Source of the DNA: Christiangramia salexigens
GTDB lineage: Bacteria; Bacteroidota; Bacteroidia; Flavobacteriales; Flavobacteriaceae
DNA length: 64,000 bases
Assembly (NCBI RefSeq): GCF_001889005.1
Contig: NZ_CP018153.1
Location: 142,001-206,000 of the forward strand
Direction: 5' to 3'
Shown here: positions 44,125 to 54,074 of the stretch, piece after piece
Layout of the letters: the number at the start of each line of letters is the position of its first letter
How positions within the stretch are numbered: the stretch's first letter is position 1
The notes under the pieces: model-generated
Told to the model about the DNA's origin: nothing
The model's input: the letters and a program-made list of their open reading frames with translations, nothing else
The model's database searches: none
Program-made: the position numbers and the translations under genes

Positions 44125-44191
44125 TTGAAAATTTAATGATGATACCTATTCGGTACCTAACAATTACTATTAATTTCATCAAACCCTACAA

Positions 44192-46966
44192 ATGATTAAA
44201 ATTGACTCAGAATTAGAAAGAATAAAAAGTCTTTATTCTTTCAGAATATTGGATACTCCTTCAGAAAAGGAATATGACGATATTACAGAATTAGCGGCAC
44301 TAATTTGTGATACACCCATCTCTCTGGTGACTTTATTAGACGAGCGAAGGCAATTCATTAAATCGTGTAAGGGGGTTGAAAATCAGGAAGTACCGCGGGT
44401 GCATTCTATGTGCAACCACACTATAGATAATCCCAATGAACTTACTGTAATTGCCGATACACGGAAGGATCCTAGAACAAAAAATAATCCGTATGCAGGT
44501 CCGGATAATAGAATATATTTTTATGCTGGTTGTCCCATTCTGGATGAAAATGGTTATGCATTGGGTTCACTCTGTGTAATAGATACAAAACCCAGAGAGC
44601 TAACGGAGGAGCAAAAATTATCACTTGAACGTCTTGGAAATCAGGTTTCTAGATTATTGCAATTAAGAAAGCAGGGATTTAAACTGGAAGAAAGTAATAA
44701 TGAGATATCCACCAGAGCCACACGATTTCATAGTATCATTGCTGCTACCAAATTGGGTACCTGGGAATGGAATCTCCGTTCTAACCAGGTCATAATCAAT
44801 GAGCGGTGGGCAGAGATCCTTGGGTTTTCGTTGGAGAATCTAGGAAAACTGGATTATGATAAATGGTTTTCTATGATACATCCGAGTGATAAGGTCTATT
44901 GCTATACCCATATTAAACATTGTCTTGAGGCTAAGGTTGATTTTTTTGACTGCCAGTACCGCATGAAGCATAAAACAGGCGAATGGGTCTGGATTAGATC
45001 TCAGGGGCAAGTAATTTCCAGAGATGATAAACAAAAGCCTTTATTGTTTTATGGTAGTCATATAGACATTACAGAAGATAAAATATTCGAAGCTCAGTTG
45101 AGCACTCTTGCAGATAATGTGCCAGCAGTAATTCTAAGATACCGGCTAAAGGATGATTATCAAGAATTTTTGTATGTGAGTCAGGCTGTTGAAGAAGTTT
45201 GGGGAGTGCCTTCACAACTGGTATTAGAAGATGTTACCAATGTCTGGAAATATATGGATGATGAGGATGTTCCACGAGTCCAACAATCCATTCAAAAATC
45301 GGCTAATGAATTGATAGAATGGAATTCTGAGTGGCGATATGATCATCCAGAACTCGGATTACGGTGGCATAGGGGTAAAGGCAAACCTACACCACAAGAG
45401 GATGGAAGTGTAATTTGGGATTCAATTGTTCTGGATATCACCGAGGAAAAGATCTTAGCCAATAAACTGAAGGATTTAAATAAAAAACTCACCACAGCTC
45501 AGGAAATTTCAAAACTTGGATATTGGGAGTTCAATATAAAAGAGGAAACATTTGGTTTATCAAAACAGCTTCTTGAAATATTGGAATTAACTGATAATCA
45601 GCCATTCGCAAGAAAAAAAGATTTGTTAAAAATAGTTCATCCTGATGATAGAAAGAAATTATGGCGTAATTTAAAAGATGCTTTCTCCGGGAAAAAGGAA
45701 TTGGATTTTGAACATCGTATCCTTTGTGATTCTGGAGTAAAATGGGTGAGGCAGAGAGGTTTAATCAACAAGAACGAAGCTGGAAATAAAGTTTACTTCG
45801 AGACTTCTTTACAGGATATAACGGCCACAAAGCTGATGTCATTATCTCTAGAAGAGAGCATCAAGCAGTTTAAATATGTTACAAAAGCTACTTCAGACAC
45901 GATCTGGGACTGGAATGTCACCGAAAATAAACTTCACTGGGGTGAAAATTATGAGAAAAATTTTGGTCACAAAATAGACCCGGATTCTACCAGAAATTTT
46001 GCCGATTGGGAAGATAATATACATCCTGAAGATAAAAATAGTGTTCTATCCAGTTTCTACAGTCTCATGGATAATAATGAACCTATTTGGATCAAGGAAT
46101 ACAGGTTTAGGCGCCGAAATGGGGAATACGCACATATTATGGATAAGGGCTTTGTAATTAGAGATGGGAGCAATAAACCTGTTAGAGTTGTTGGTGCAAT
46201 GCAGGACCTTACTCAGGTTAAGCAAAATGAATCCCTTCTTTTAAAACTTAATAAGGAGCTTGAGCAAAAAGCACACGAATTATCAATTTCCAATAAAGAG
46301 TTGGAGCAATTTGCTTATGTAGCTTCACACGATCTGCAGGAACCATTACGTATGATCTCTAGTTTCTTATCCCGCCTGGAAAACAAATACGAATCGGTAA
46401 TTGACGAAAAAGGCAAAAAGTATATTCATTTTGCCATAGATGGTGCCGAGAGAATGAAAACGATCATATTAGATCTTCTTGATTATTCAAGAGTGAATAA
46501 CTCACACGAAAAGTTTGAAAAAGTAGATCTTAATATCATTCTGAATGAAGTTAAAATTCTTAATAAGAAAGCTATAAACGAAAAAAAGGCGGTAATACAA
46601 ATAGACGATCTGCCTGTGGTGCTGAGTTACAGAGCTGCCTTACTTAGGATTTTCCATAACCTTATAAATAATTCTTTAAAGTATCAGCCGGAAGGCAACA
46701 AACCGGAGGTTAAGATAGGTTATGAGGCAAATGAATATTATCATGAATTTTCGGTTTCAGATAACGGAATTGGGATCTCACCAGAATATTACGAAAAAGT
46801 CTTCATCATCTTTCAAAGACTGCATACCAGAGAAGAGTTTCAGGGAACCGGAATGGGACTTGCGATAACCAAAAAGTTCGTAGAAGCTATAGGAGGGCAG
46901 ATCTGGATAGAGCCGAATAATGGAAAGGGAACTACCTTCAAATTAAGGCTGAAAAAGGAAAATTAA
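44192..46966 (+). CDS. Histidine kinase, GAF + multiple PAS
   Basis: A 924-aa sensor kinase without membrane segments. GAF domain about 20-160 (TPISLVTLLDERRQFIKSC, CPILDENGYALGSLCVID), then four PAS/PAC units (about 175-300, 300-425, 430-555, 560-685; for example LGTWEWNLRSNQVIINERW and LGYWEFNIKEETFGLSKQ). Then comes HisKA with the phospho-acceptor H713 in SHDLQEPL, and HATPase_c with NLINNSLKY, DNGIGIS and GTGMGLAI. All kinase boxes are present. It should sense a cytoplasmic signal and pass phosphate to the nearby stand-alone receivers. Confidence 0.9.
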   Translation: MIKIDSELERIKSLYSFRILDTPSEKEYDDITELAALICDTPISLVTLLDERRQFIKSCKGVENQEVPRVHSMCNHTIDNPNELTVIADTRKDPRTKNNPYAGPDNRIYFYAGCPILDENGYALGSLCVIDTKPRELTEEQKLSLERLGNQVSRLLQLRKQGFKLEESNNEISTRATRFHSIIAATKLGTWEWNLRSNQVIINERWAEILGFSLENLGKLDYDKWFSMIHPSDKVYCYTHIKHCLEAKVDFFDCQYRMKHKTGEWVWIRSQGQVISRDDKQKPLLFYGSHIDITEDKIFEAQLSTLADNVPAVILRYRLKDDYQEFLYVSQAVEEVWGVPSQLVLEDVTNVWKYMDDEDVPRVQQSIQKSANELIEWNSEWRYDHPELGLRWHRGKGKPTPQEDGSVIWDSIVLDITEEKILANKLKDLNKKLTTAQEISKLGYWEFNIKEETFGLSKQLLEILELTDNQPFARKKDLLKIVHPDDRKKLWRNLKDAFSGKKELDFEHRILCDSGVKWVRQRGLINKNEAGNKVYFETSLQDITATKLMSLSLEESIKQFKYVTKATSDTIWDWNVTENKLHWGENYEKNFGHKIDPDSTRNFADWEDNIHPEDKNSVLSSFYSLMDNNEPIWIKEYRFRRRNGEYAHIMDKGFVIRDGSNKPVRVVGAMQDLTQVKQNESLLLKLNKELEQKAHELSISNKELEQFAYVASHDLQEPLRMISSFLSRLENKYESVIDEKGKKYIHFAIDGAERMKTIILDLLDYSRVNNSHEKFEKVDLNIILNEVKILNKKAINEKKAVIQIDDLPVVLSYRAALLRIFHNLINNSLKYQPEGNKPEVKIGYEANEYYHEFSVSDNGIGISPEYYEKVFIIFQRLHTREEFQGTGMGLAITKKFVEAIGGQIWIEPNNGKGTTFKLRLKKEN

Positions 46967-46995
46967 ATAATTAGAAATCTAAAGATCAGAATCAA

Positions 46996-48021
46996 TTGAA
47001 TTTAACATTGGATAAGGATACGAAAACATATAATATTCTGATTATAGAAGATAATCCCGGAGATCTGCTATTGATAGAAGATTATATAGAAGATCATATA
47101 CTGGATCCTCAGCTTGATTATGCGGCTACCTATGAGGAGGCAAAAAAGAGACTTTCACTAGGTAAAGATTATGATATAATTCTACTTGACCTTACGCTCC
47201 CAGACTTGCAGGGTGAAGCACTGATAAGTGAAATTGTAAAACAAAGTAATAATGTTCCGGTAATCATATTAACCGGCTATACGGATATAGATTTTAGTGT
47301 GACATCACTAAAAATGGGCATAGCAGATTACCTGATCAAGGATGCAATTAATTCGTATTCTTTATATAAAAGTATAGTTCATAATATAAGCAGAAGGAAA
47401 TTTATTCTGGCCTTACAGGAGTCTGAAAAACGGTATAATAATCTCTTTCATTTAAGTCCCCAACCTATGTGGGTTTATGATAGGGAAAGCTTGCAGATCC
47501 TTGATGTTAATAATGCTGCCATCACTAAGTTCGGCTATAGTTTTGAAGAATTTAAAACCAAGAGTCTACTGGATTTCAATCCGGTGAATGAAAACAATTT
47601 TCTTGAAGATTTTATTCCTGAAAATTTTTCGGAACACATGGGCTATATGGGAGATTTCAGATATAAAACTAAGGAAGGAGATATTCTCGATGTTGAAATT
47701 CATATAAGTCCTATTACATACTATGAAAGGCCGGCCTGTATCATGCAAGCCAACGACATATCTGAAAGACTTAAATATATTAATGCTATAGAGAAACAGA
47801 ATGAGAAATTACGTAATATCTCGTGGATACAGTCTCACCTGGTAAGAGCGCCATTGGCGAGAATGATGACCTTATTGCACGCCATGCAGGATCCTGATCT
47901 AATGGAGCCCGGTGAAAGCGGATTTTATTTTGAGCAATTAAATAAATCGGCAGAGGAACTTGATGAACTTATTAGAGATATTTCGCGAAAAGCGGCAGTA
48001 AAAGATTTCGATAAAAATTAG
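46996..48021 (+). CDS. Receiver-PAS-DHp protein lacking an ATPase domain
   Basis: A 341-aa protein starting at a TTG, since no ATG precedes the receiver core. Receiver about 8-130 (LIIEDNPGDLL; LLDLTLPDLQG; LTGYTDIDFSVTSLKMGIADYLIKD), PAS about 143-260, then a helical segment with H281 in QSHLVRAPLARMM. This is the H-box form found in many Bacteroidota kinases, but the chain stops before any ATP-binding domain. It may be a phosphotransfer or dimerisation partner, or a shortened kinase. Second copy of the REC-PAS type in the cluster. Confidence 0.8.
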   Translation: MNLTLDKDTKTYNILIIEDNPGDLLLIEDYIEDHILDPQLDYAATYEEAKKRLSLGKDYDIILLDLTLPDLQGEALISEIVKQSNNVPVIILTGYTDIDFSVTSLKMGIADYLIKDAINSYSLYKSIVHNISRRKFILALQESEKRYNNLFHLSPQPMWVYDRESLQILDVNNAAITKFGYSFEEFKTKSLLDFNPVNENNFLEDFIPENFSEHMGYMGDFRYKTKEGDILDVEIHISPITYYERPACIMQANDISERLKYINAIEKQNEKLRNISWIQSHLVRAPLARMMTLLHAMQDPDLMEPGESGFYFEQLNKSAEELDELIRDISRKAAVKDFDKN

Positions 48022-48026
48022 AGATT

Positions 48027-48431
48027 TTGGTTCAAACTTTACTCATAGATGATGATAAGATAATTGGTTTATTGCATAATAAACTGGTATCTAAATTCAA
48101 TTTTCCCGGTCCAAAGGTGTTTGTGGATGCAGAATCTGCATTGCATTATATCATGAATGTGGAGAGTGATAGAATTAAGAAATTTATCGTGTTTCTCGAT
48201 ATAAATATGCCAGGCCTGGACGGTTGGGGGTTTTTGAAAAAATCCAGGAGTATGGCATTAGAACAAAAGTTATGTGTATTTATCCTGACCTCTTCTATAG
48301 ATCTTAGTGATAAACTGAAAGCGCAAAGCTATCCCGAAGTGGAGGGTTTTATAGAAAAACCTTTAACTGCCGTGAAGTTAAGGGAAATAATGTGTATGGA
48401 ATCCATGATAAAAGTAATAACTAAGGCTTAG
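48027..48431 (+). CDS. Single-domain response regulator
   Basis: A 134-aa receiver (LLIDDDKIIG; FVFL-type strand FIVFLDINMPGLDGW; FIEKPL). The start is a TTG 6 bp after the previous stop; no ATG is available. It pairs with the kinase gene 23 bp downstream. Paralogous to the minus-strand receiver at 41358-41765. Confidence 0.85.
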   Translation: MVQTLLIDDDKIIGLLHNKLVSKFNFPGPKVFVDAESALHYIMNVESDRIKKFIVFLDINMPGLDGWGFLKKSRSMALEQKLCVFILTSSIDLSDKLKAQSYPEVEGFIEKPLTAVKLREIMCMESMIKVITKA

Positions 48432-48453
48432 AGTTAATTAGATAGGCTTTGAT

Positions 48454-51400
48454 ATGAAAAAAGTGCAATCAAAGAATTTTATACCGTATTCTTTAACTTC
48501 AAATTTTGATGTTATTGCCTGCGGAGTTTTCCTGATTAATCAACAAAACATAGTTTATGTAAATAAGGAGTTTTGCAAGCTAACGGGCTACAAAGCTAAT
48601 GAGTTGGCAGGGGAACCACTTGGAAATTTTTGCCTTTCAGATATTAAGCTTAATGAGGCAGGACAAACAAGTCTATGGTTTCTGGCATCAAATTCCACTT
48701 TTATTAAACTTCATGTTGGGAGAAGATCAATGAACTCGGAGGAATTTCCTGACCTGACGGTCAATACCATTTTAAAATCTGAAGTAAACAGCCTTAATAT
48801 TAAGACCCTGAATTCTGCAATTCTTAATGGGCATGCCGCTAGATTTAATTTAGATATAAATGGTGTCATCTCCAGTTCAGATACTAATACCAAGATATTA
48901 CTTAAATCATTAGGGAATGAATTGAATGCTAAGCTGAGGGATTATGTGGATTCTAATGAAGCTGATTTAATTCCTAAGATCGCCGAGAAAGCATGGTCTA
49001 CAGGGAAGGATATTTTCTTTGAATTTTCACTTCCCGTGAATGGAACTTCAATAAAAAATATTGCTATCAAATTTTCCCCAAATACTACTCGTGAGTCAAT
49101 TAGTTGTACGGCTGTGGGTGTCGGGTCGGATATCATAGATTACAAGAACTTCAGGGATGAAAGTATTGTAGATAGGTTGATGGATTCAAATACTTCATTT
49201 TCTTTAATGATAAGGGCGAGTGATCTCAAAATACTCTATGCCAATAAAGCAGCGCGAGCACTTACGGGATATACTTCAGATGACTTCAGAGGCCTGAGTT
49301 TAGAGAAGCTTTTGGAATCTGAAAGCCTGACTATATTCAAATCTAAATTATTAGACTTTGGAGCTGTTCATAAGCCATTCTTTGTCAAGAAGCTTGAGTT
49401 CATAAAAAAGGATAATACTTCGAAAGTACTAAATACTGAGATATCCAAACTCAAATTTCGGGATACTGAAGCAGTTTATTTAGTGGAAAAGTCCTTGGAG
49501 AAAGATGAAGTATCTATAAATCTATTAACCGAAATCAATAAAAGATATGAATATGTAACCAAGGCTACCTTTGAAGCGATCTGGGATTGGGAGATCAAGA
49601 CCGATAAATTATATCTGGGTGATGGGTATAGCAGACTCTTTGGTTACCCAATAAATGGGGATAAAAATATTCCTCTGGAAATTTTAGACCGTATCCATCC
49701 CGAAGATTACAATCAGTTATTAGCCAATGCACGATCTACAATTAGATCTACCTGTAAAAACTGGACCTATGAGCACCGATACTTGAGATCTGATGGTACC
49801 TATGCGCATATTCTAAATAAGGCTATTATTGTAAGGGATGAAAAAGATTATGCCATACGGATAATTGGGGCAATGCAGGATATTTCCCGGCAAAAACAAG
49901 AGGAATATCGCTTAAAACTGTTGGAATCTGTGATCACGAACACCAATGATTCCATTGTGATCACCAAGGCTGACCCTCTTGATAAACCCGGGCCAAAGAT
50001 CATCTATGTAAATGAGGCCTTCACGAAAATGACGGGTTATTTAAGTGAGGAGGTGATTGGGAAAAGTCCACGTTTTTTACAAGGTGAAGGCACAGATCGT
50101 AAGGAATTAAAGCGGCTTAAACGAGCTATGCAAAATGCCGAAAGTGCGGAGGTTACCATTTTGAATTTTAAAAAATCGGGTGAAGAATACTGGTTGAATC
50201 TATCGGTTAGCCCCGTTCGAAATGAAAGCGGTGTAATTAGTCACTTTATCGCAGTTCAAAGGGATGTAACCGAAAGAAAACAGAAGGAACTTCAAAATAA
50301 GTTGCTTGCCAATGTTTCCAGTATTTTTAATAAAACTTATAATCTGGAAACTTCGTTGGAACTTCTGCTTTCCAAGATTGCTAAATTGGACCAGATGGAT
50401 ATCGTTGAAGCCTGGCTCATAAACTCAGAGAAAACCAGAATTAAATTAATTTCCGCCTATTATAGTTCCAATAAGATAAAATCATTATTCAGAGACGAAA
50501 ATTCTGTTAAGAATGGCTTTATTAAAGGCCAGGGCACACCCGGAGATATTTGGGAAAAAGAGACTGAAGTTTATATTCCCGACCTGAGCAAGGAGAATAA
50601 TTTTATGCGGCTGGACAGTGTGATCCAAACCGGAATGCAATCGGGTGTAGGGATCCCTTTATTTTATAATGATTCTATCATTGGCGGTCTTGTGCTGGTT
50701 AGAAAGAAGAAGATCACAAGTATAAATAAATTAACTTCTTTATTCAAAAACTTTGGTGTACAACTAGGCGCGGAGATCAAAAGAAAGCAATTTGAACTAC
50801 AGTTCAAACAGATCTTTAACTCTTCAGCAGATTATATTGGCATACTCGGGAAGGACGGATATCTAAAAAGGATTAACAGAGCAATGAGTAATGCTTTGGG
50901 ATATAGTCCCTCTGAAATGATCTCACGACCATTTATTGATTTTATTCACGACGATGATAAGAAATTCTCTGAAAAAAAATTGAAGCAACTTTCCGGAGAT
51001 GGCGCATCATCATTTCTTGACAATCGTTGCAAGACAGCAAGCGGAAGGAATAAATGGATATCCTGGACAGCTTCAGAAGTAAATTCAGAAGATCTGTTCT
51101 TTCTAATAGGTAAAGATATTACTGAAAAAAAGAAGGCCGAAGTGAGGCTGGAATTGCTAAATAGAGAATTAGTGAAGCATAGTGATGAGCTTATAAAATC
51201 TAATAATGAACTAGAGCAATTTGCTTATGTTGCATCGCATGACTTGCAGGAACCACTAAGAATGGTATCCAGTTTCCTCAGGTTACTGGAAAGAAAATAT
51301 AGCAAATTACTGGATGAAAAGGGACTGCAATATATTCACTTCGCGGTTGATGGGGCAGACAGAATGAGAAATATTATTCTGGATCTTTTAGAATTTTCCA

Positions 51401-51870
51401 GAGTGGGGAGACAGGAAGAGCAGACTGAGATTCTGGATCTAAATGAATTACTGGATGAAATTCGTAACCTGCTGAAGGATAGTATTAAAAAATCCAAAGC
51501 AGTTATCACCAGCGATCCTCTTCCCAAACTTGAAATCTCTAAAATTTCTTTTATGCAGATCTTTCAGAATTTGATCACCAATGCATTAAAATATGTGCCA
51601 AAGGGCAGGGCGCCAAAAGTACATATTTCGGCAATAGAAAATGAGAGCTCCTGGGAGTTCATAGTAAGTGATAACGGTCTAGGGATTGAAGAGCAGTATT
51701 ACTCCAAGGTTTTTGAGTTATTTCAAAGGTTACATACAAGCCATGAATATTCCGGAACCGGTGTAGGTCTTGCAGTAGTTAAAAAAGTCGTAGAAAACCT
51801 GAAAGGTGAGATATGGCTGGAATCAAAAATAGATAAGGGAAGCTCATTCCACTTTACAATACCTAAGTAG
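48454..51870 (+). CDS. Histidine kinase, multiple PAS + GAF
   Basis: A 1138-aa soluble sensor kinase. PAS-like units occupy about 15-100 (VIACGVFLINQQNIVYVNKEF), 245-345, 360-485 (TFEAIWDWEIKTDKLYLGDG) and 490-610. The last of these has NTNDSIVITKADP, then VNEAFTKMTGY, but no GxNCRFLQ motif (it has GKSPRFLQG), so no flavin-cysteine photochemistry is expected. A GAF domain (about 620-775), a further PAS (about 785-895), HisKA with H929 in SHDLQEPL, and HATPase_c (NLITNALKY, DNGLGIE, GTGVGLAV) follow. Third gene of the second REC-PAS / REC / kinase trio; its stop is one base before the next kinase start. Confidence 0.9.
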   Translation: MKKVQSKNFIPYSLTSNFDVIACGVFLINQQNIVYVNKEFCKLTGYKANELAGEPLGNFCLSDIKLNEAGQTSLWFLASNSTFIKLHVGRRSMNSEEFPDLTVNTILKSEVNSLNIKTLNSAILNGHAARFNLDINGVISSSDTNTKILLKSLGNELNAKLRDYVDSNEADLIPKIAEKAWSTGKDIFFEFSLPVNGTSIKNIAIKFSPNTTRESISCTAVGVGSDIIDYKNFRDESIVDRLMDSNTSFSLMIRASDLKILYANKAARALTGYTSDDFRGLSLEKLLESESLTIFKSKLLDFGAVHKPFFVKKLEFIKKDNTSKVLNTEISKLKFRDTEAVYLVEKSLEKDEVSINLLTEINKRYEYVTKATFEAIWDWEIKTDKLYLGDGYSRLFGYPINGDKNIPLEILDRIHPEDYNQLLANARSTIRSTCKNWTYEHRYLRSDGTYAHILNKAIIVRDEKDYAIRIIGAMQDISRQKQEEYRLKLLESVITNTNDSIVITKADPLDKPGPKIIYVNEAFTKMTGYLSEEVIGKSPRFLQGEGTDRKELKRLKRAMQNAESAEVTILNFKKSGEEYWLNLSVSPVRNESGVISHFIAVQRDVTERKQKELQNKLLANVSSIFNKTYNLETSLELLLSKIAKLDQMDIVEAWLINSEKTRIKLISAYYSSNKIKSLFRDENSVKNGFIKGQGTPGDIWEKETEVYIPDLSKENNFMRLDSVIQTGMQSGVGIPLFYNDSIIGGLVLVRKKKITSINKLTSLFKNFGVQLGAEIKRKQFELQFKQIFNSSADYIGILGKDGYLKRINRAMSNALGYSPSEMISRPFIDFIHDDDKKFSEKKLKQLSGDGASSFLDNRCKTASGRNKWISWTASEVNSEDLFFLIGKDITEKKKAEVRLELLNRELVKHSDELIKSNNELEQFAYVASHDLQEPLRMVSSFLRLLERKYSKLLDEKGLQYIHFAVDGADRMRNIILDLLEFSRVGRQEEQTEILDLNELLDEIRNLLKDSIKKSKAVITSDPLPKLEISKISFMQIFQNLITNALKYVPKGRAPKVHISAIENESSWEFIVSDNGLGIEEQYYSKVFELFQRLHTSHEYSGTGVGLAVVKKVVENLKGEIWLESKIDKGSSFHFTIPK

Positions 51871-51871
51871 T

Positions 51872-53821
51872 ATGTATCAATCAAATATTAAGATAAGAGA
51901 AGAATTAGGAATAGATGTACTTAAACAGTACAAACTGGATGAGGCCATTAGCGATACTTCCCTTGATAATTTTGTAGAACTCGCTAAGCAAATCTCTGGC
52001 TGTTCTACCGGGGTAATATCATTTTTTCATAAAAGCAAGCAATACATAAAATCACAGTCGGGTTTAAATTTTGAATACCCATCCAACGAAAATTCTTTAT
52101 GCCATTATACGCTTAAACGGGATGAGGAGTATGTATTAATACCAGATATGAAAAAGGATACCTCTTTTTCAAGCCATCCGCTTGTTACTGGAGAGCCTTT
52201 TTTGAATTTTTACTTCGGGATACCGTTTATGGTCGAGGGCTTAAAATTTGGAATTTTATGTTTAATGGATCAAAGCGGTAAGGAGTTATCCCGTGATCAA
52301 ATTAATGGTCTTACAATCATTAGGGATCAGATCTTAGGTTATTTGGAATCCAGAAAAAGAAATAAACAGCTTAATAAAAAACTGAATCTTTATACGAATG
52401 CTGAAAAATGGTCTAAGATAGGTTACTTTGAATGGGACCTTGAATCTGAAAAAGTCTTTTGGTCAGATAAATGGTTTTATTTAAAAAAGGCTTCAAAGAG
52501 TTCTGAAGAAAAAGCAGGGTTTAGAGAAGTGAAGCAGGACTTTACAAATGTCACTTTTAAGAAATTACTTGAAAAGACTAATATTTCTGAAGGTTCAAAA
52601 AAGACATTTAATGAGGTACTTCAGGTATATGATAAAACGGGAAAACTAAAAATCCTGCATGTGGAAGCCAGTTTATCCTTTTTTAATAATGATCCTTTTA
52701 AATTAGTTGGGATCGCGAGGGATATGACTAAGGAGAATGATCTCAAAATTGAGGTAGATCAATTGGCTTATGTTCTTCAAAACAGTCTTAATGAGATCTA
52801 TATCTTTGATTACGAAACTCTCAAGTTCGAATATTTGAACAAGGGAGCGCTTGAAAATATTGGATATTCAAATAAAGAGATCAAGGAATTAACCCCTTTG
52901 GATATAAAACCGGAGTTCACTTATGAACAATTTATGGAACATATAGCTCCATTAATGATAAATAAAAAGAAGATCGTAGTTTTTTATACTGTTCATCAAC
53001 GAAAAGACGGATCTCTTTATTCGGTTGAAGTGCATTTGCAAATAATGAACTATAAGGGTAAGAAGACTTTCGTGGCAATTATTCTGGATATTACAGAGAA
53101 AGTGAAATCGGAGAAAGAACTTCTGGAACTAAACCAATCTTTAATTAGGAGTAATGAAAAGCTTCAGCATTTTGCTGCCACAACGGCTCATGATCTTCAG
53201 GAGCCTTTAAGAATGATCTCCAATTTCACATCACTTCTGGCAAAAAAATATTCTGATCAATTGGATGATAAGGCTAGACAGTATATTTATTATGCAAGTG
53301 ATGGCGCAGATAGAATGAAAATACTTATTCAGGATATCCTGGAATATGCTGAACTTGAAACTGGAAATATAAAAAAGGAAGACGTAGATATGGGGAGCGT
53401 CTTAAAGCTAGTTCAACAGGATCTCCAGCCTCAGATTTCTGAATCTAATGCAAGCATCACAATAGATATTCCGGATATCAGGCTTCAGGCTAATCCAGTA
53501 TGGATGTACAGGCTGTTATTAAATCTTTTTAATAACGCTATTAAATTCGTGAAAGCAGGATCTCCCACGATAGAATTTAGAGCTAAAGAAATTGAAGATA
53601 AATGGGAGTTTTCTATTGCTGATAACGGCATTGGTATAAAAGAACAGGAACTTGAAAATATTTTTAAGATCTTCTATAGATTACATACGAGGACGGAATT
53701 CAGAGGTACAGGAATAGGTCTGGCAATATGTAAAAAGATCGCAAATATCCATGGAGGTGAAATCTGGGTTAATTCTACTCCCGGAGAAGGAAGTACGTTT
53801 TATTTTACAATTCCAAAATAG
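51872..53821 (+). CDS. Histidine kinase, GAF + PAS
   Basis: A 649-aa kinase with an N-terminal GAF domain (about 30-165, FHKSKQYIKSQSGL), PAS-like units (about 180-285 and 290-410), HisKA with H440 in TAHDLQEPLRMI, and HATPase_c (LLNLFNNAIKF, DNGIGIKEQ, GTGIGLAI). The H-box has TAHD in place of the SHD of its two larger neighbours but is otherwise the same type. It starts one base after the preceding kinase gene, and thus is certainly in the same transcript. Confidence 0.9.
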   Translation: MYQSNIKIREELGIDVLKQYKLDEAISDTSLDNFVELAKQISGCSTGVISFFHKSKQYIKSQSGLNFEYPSNENSLCHYTLKRDEEYVLIPDMKKDTSFSSHPLVTGEPFLNFYFGIPFMVEGLKFGILCLMDQSGKELSRDQINGLTIIRDQILGYLESRKRNKQLNKKLNLYTNAEKWSKIGYFEWDLESEKVFWSDKWFYLKKASKSSEEKAGFREVKQDFTNVTFKKLLEKTNISEGSKKTFNEVLQVYDKTGKLKILHVEASLSFFNNDPFKLVGIARDMTKENDLKIEVDQLAYVLQNSLNEIYIFDYETLKFEYLNKGALENIGYSNKEIKELTPLDIKPEFTYEQFMEHIAPLMINKKKIVVFYTVHQRKDGSLYSVEVHLQIMNYKGKKTFVAIILDITEKVKSEKELLELNQSLIRSNEKLQHFAATTAHDLQEPLRMISNFTSLLAKKYSDQLDDKARQYIYYASDGADRMKILIQDILEYAELETGNIKKEDVDMGSVLKLVQQDLQPQISESNASITIDIPDIRLQANPVWMYRLLLNLFNNAIKFVKAGSPTIEFRAKEIEDKWEFSIADNGIGIKEQELENIFKIFYRLHTRTEFRGTGIGLAICKKIANIHGGEIWVNSTPGEGSTFYFTIPK

Positions 53822-53894
53822 GATTTTTAAACCTTTGGGATCTTCAGGAGTCTAAAATTTAATGGCATTTCTAGAAACACTTTAAAAAACTAAT

Positions 53895-54074
53895 ATGCAC
53901 TATAACACACTTTTTATAATTGGAGGTTTAATTATAGTTGCATTTTGTATACTCTGGCTCTTTCTAATCCGGGATAACAAAAAACAAAAAAGGATAATTG
54001 GTGATATTAAGGAGGACTGCGTTAAAAATAATAAAGCTCAGACCGGCGACAATAAAAGTCCGGAATTTAAATAA
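53895..54074 (+). CDS. Small membrane protein with LIRDN motif, 59 aa (copy 2)
   Basis: ATG at 53895, TAA at 54072-54074. MHYNTLFIIGGL begins one membrane helix (about 5-25), followed by FLIRDNKKQKRIIG and a charged tail ending SPEFK. It shares layout and the LIRDN.KQ motif with the 54-aa protein at 42084-42248. It overlaps the end of the convergent fatty-acid transporter gene by 8 bp. The matching pair at both ends of the kinase cluster is the main evidence that it is a real gene. Confidence 0.6.
   Translation: MHYNTLFIIGGLIIVAFCILWLFLIRDNKKQKRIIGDIKEDCVKNNKAQTGDNKSPEFK

Noticed and set aside
48454..51870. LOV-type photoreceptor in the 1138-aa kinase
   Set aside because: The PAS domain has GKSPRFLQG where LOV domains need the flavin-binding cysteine motif GxNCRFLQ, so the photoactive cysteine is missing.
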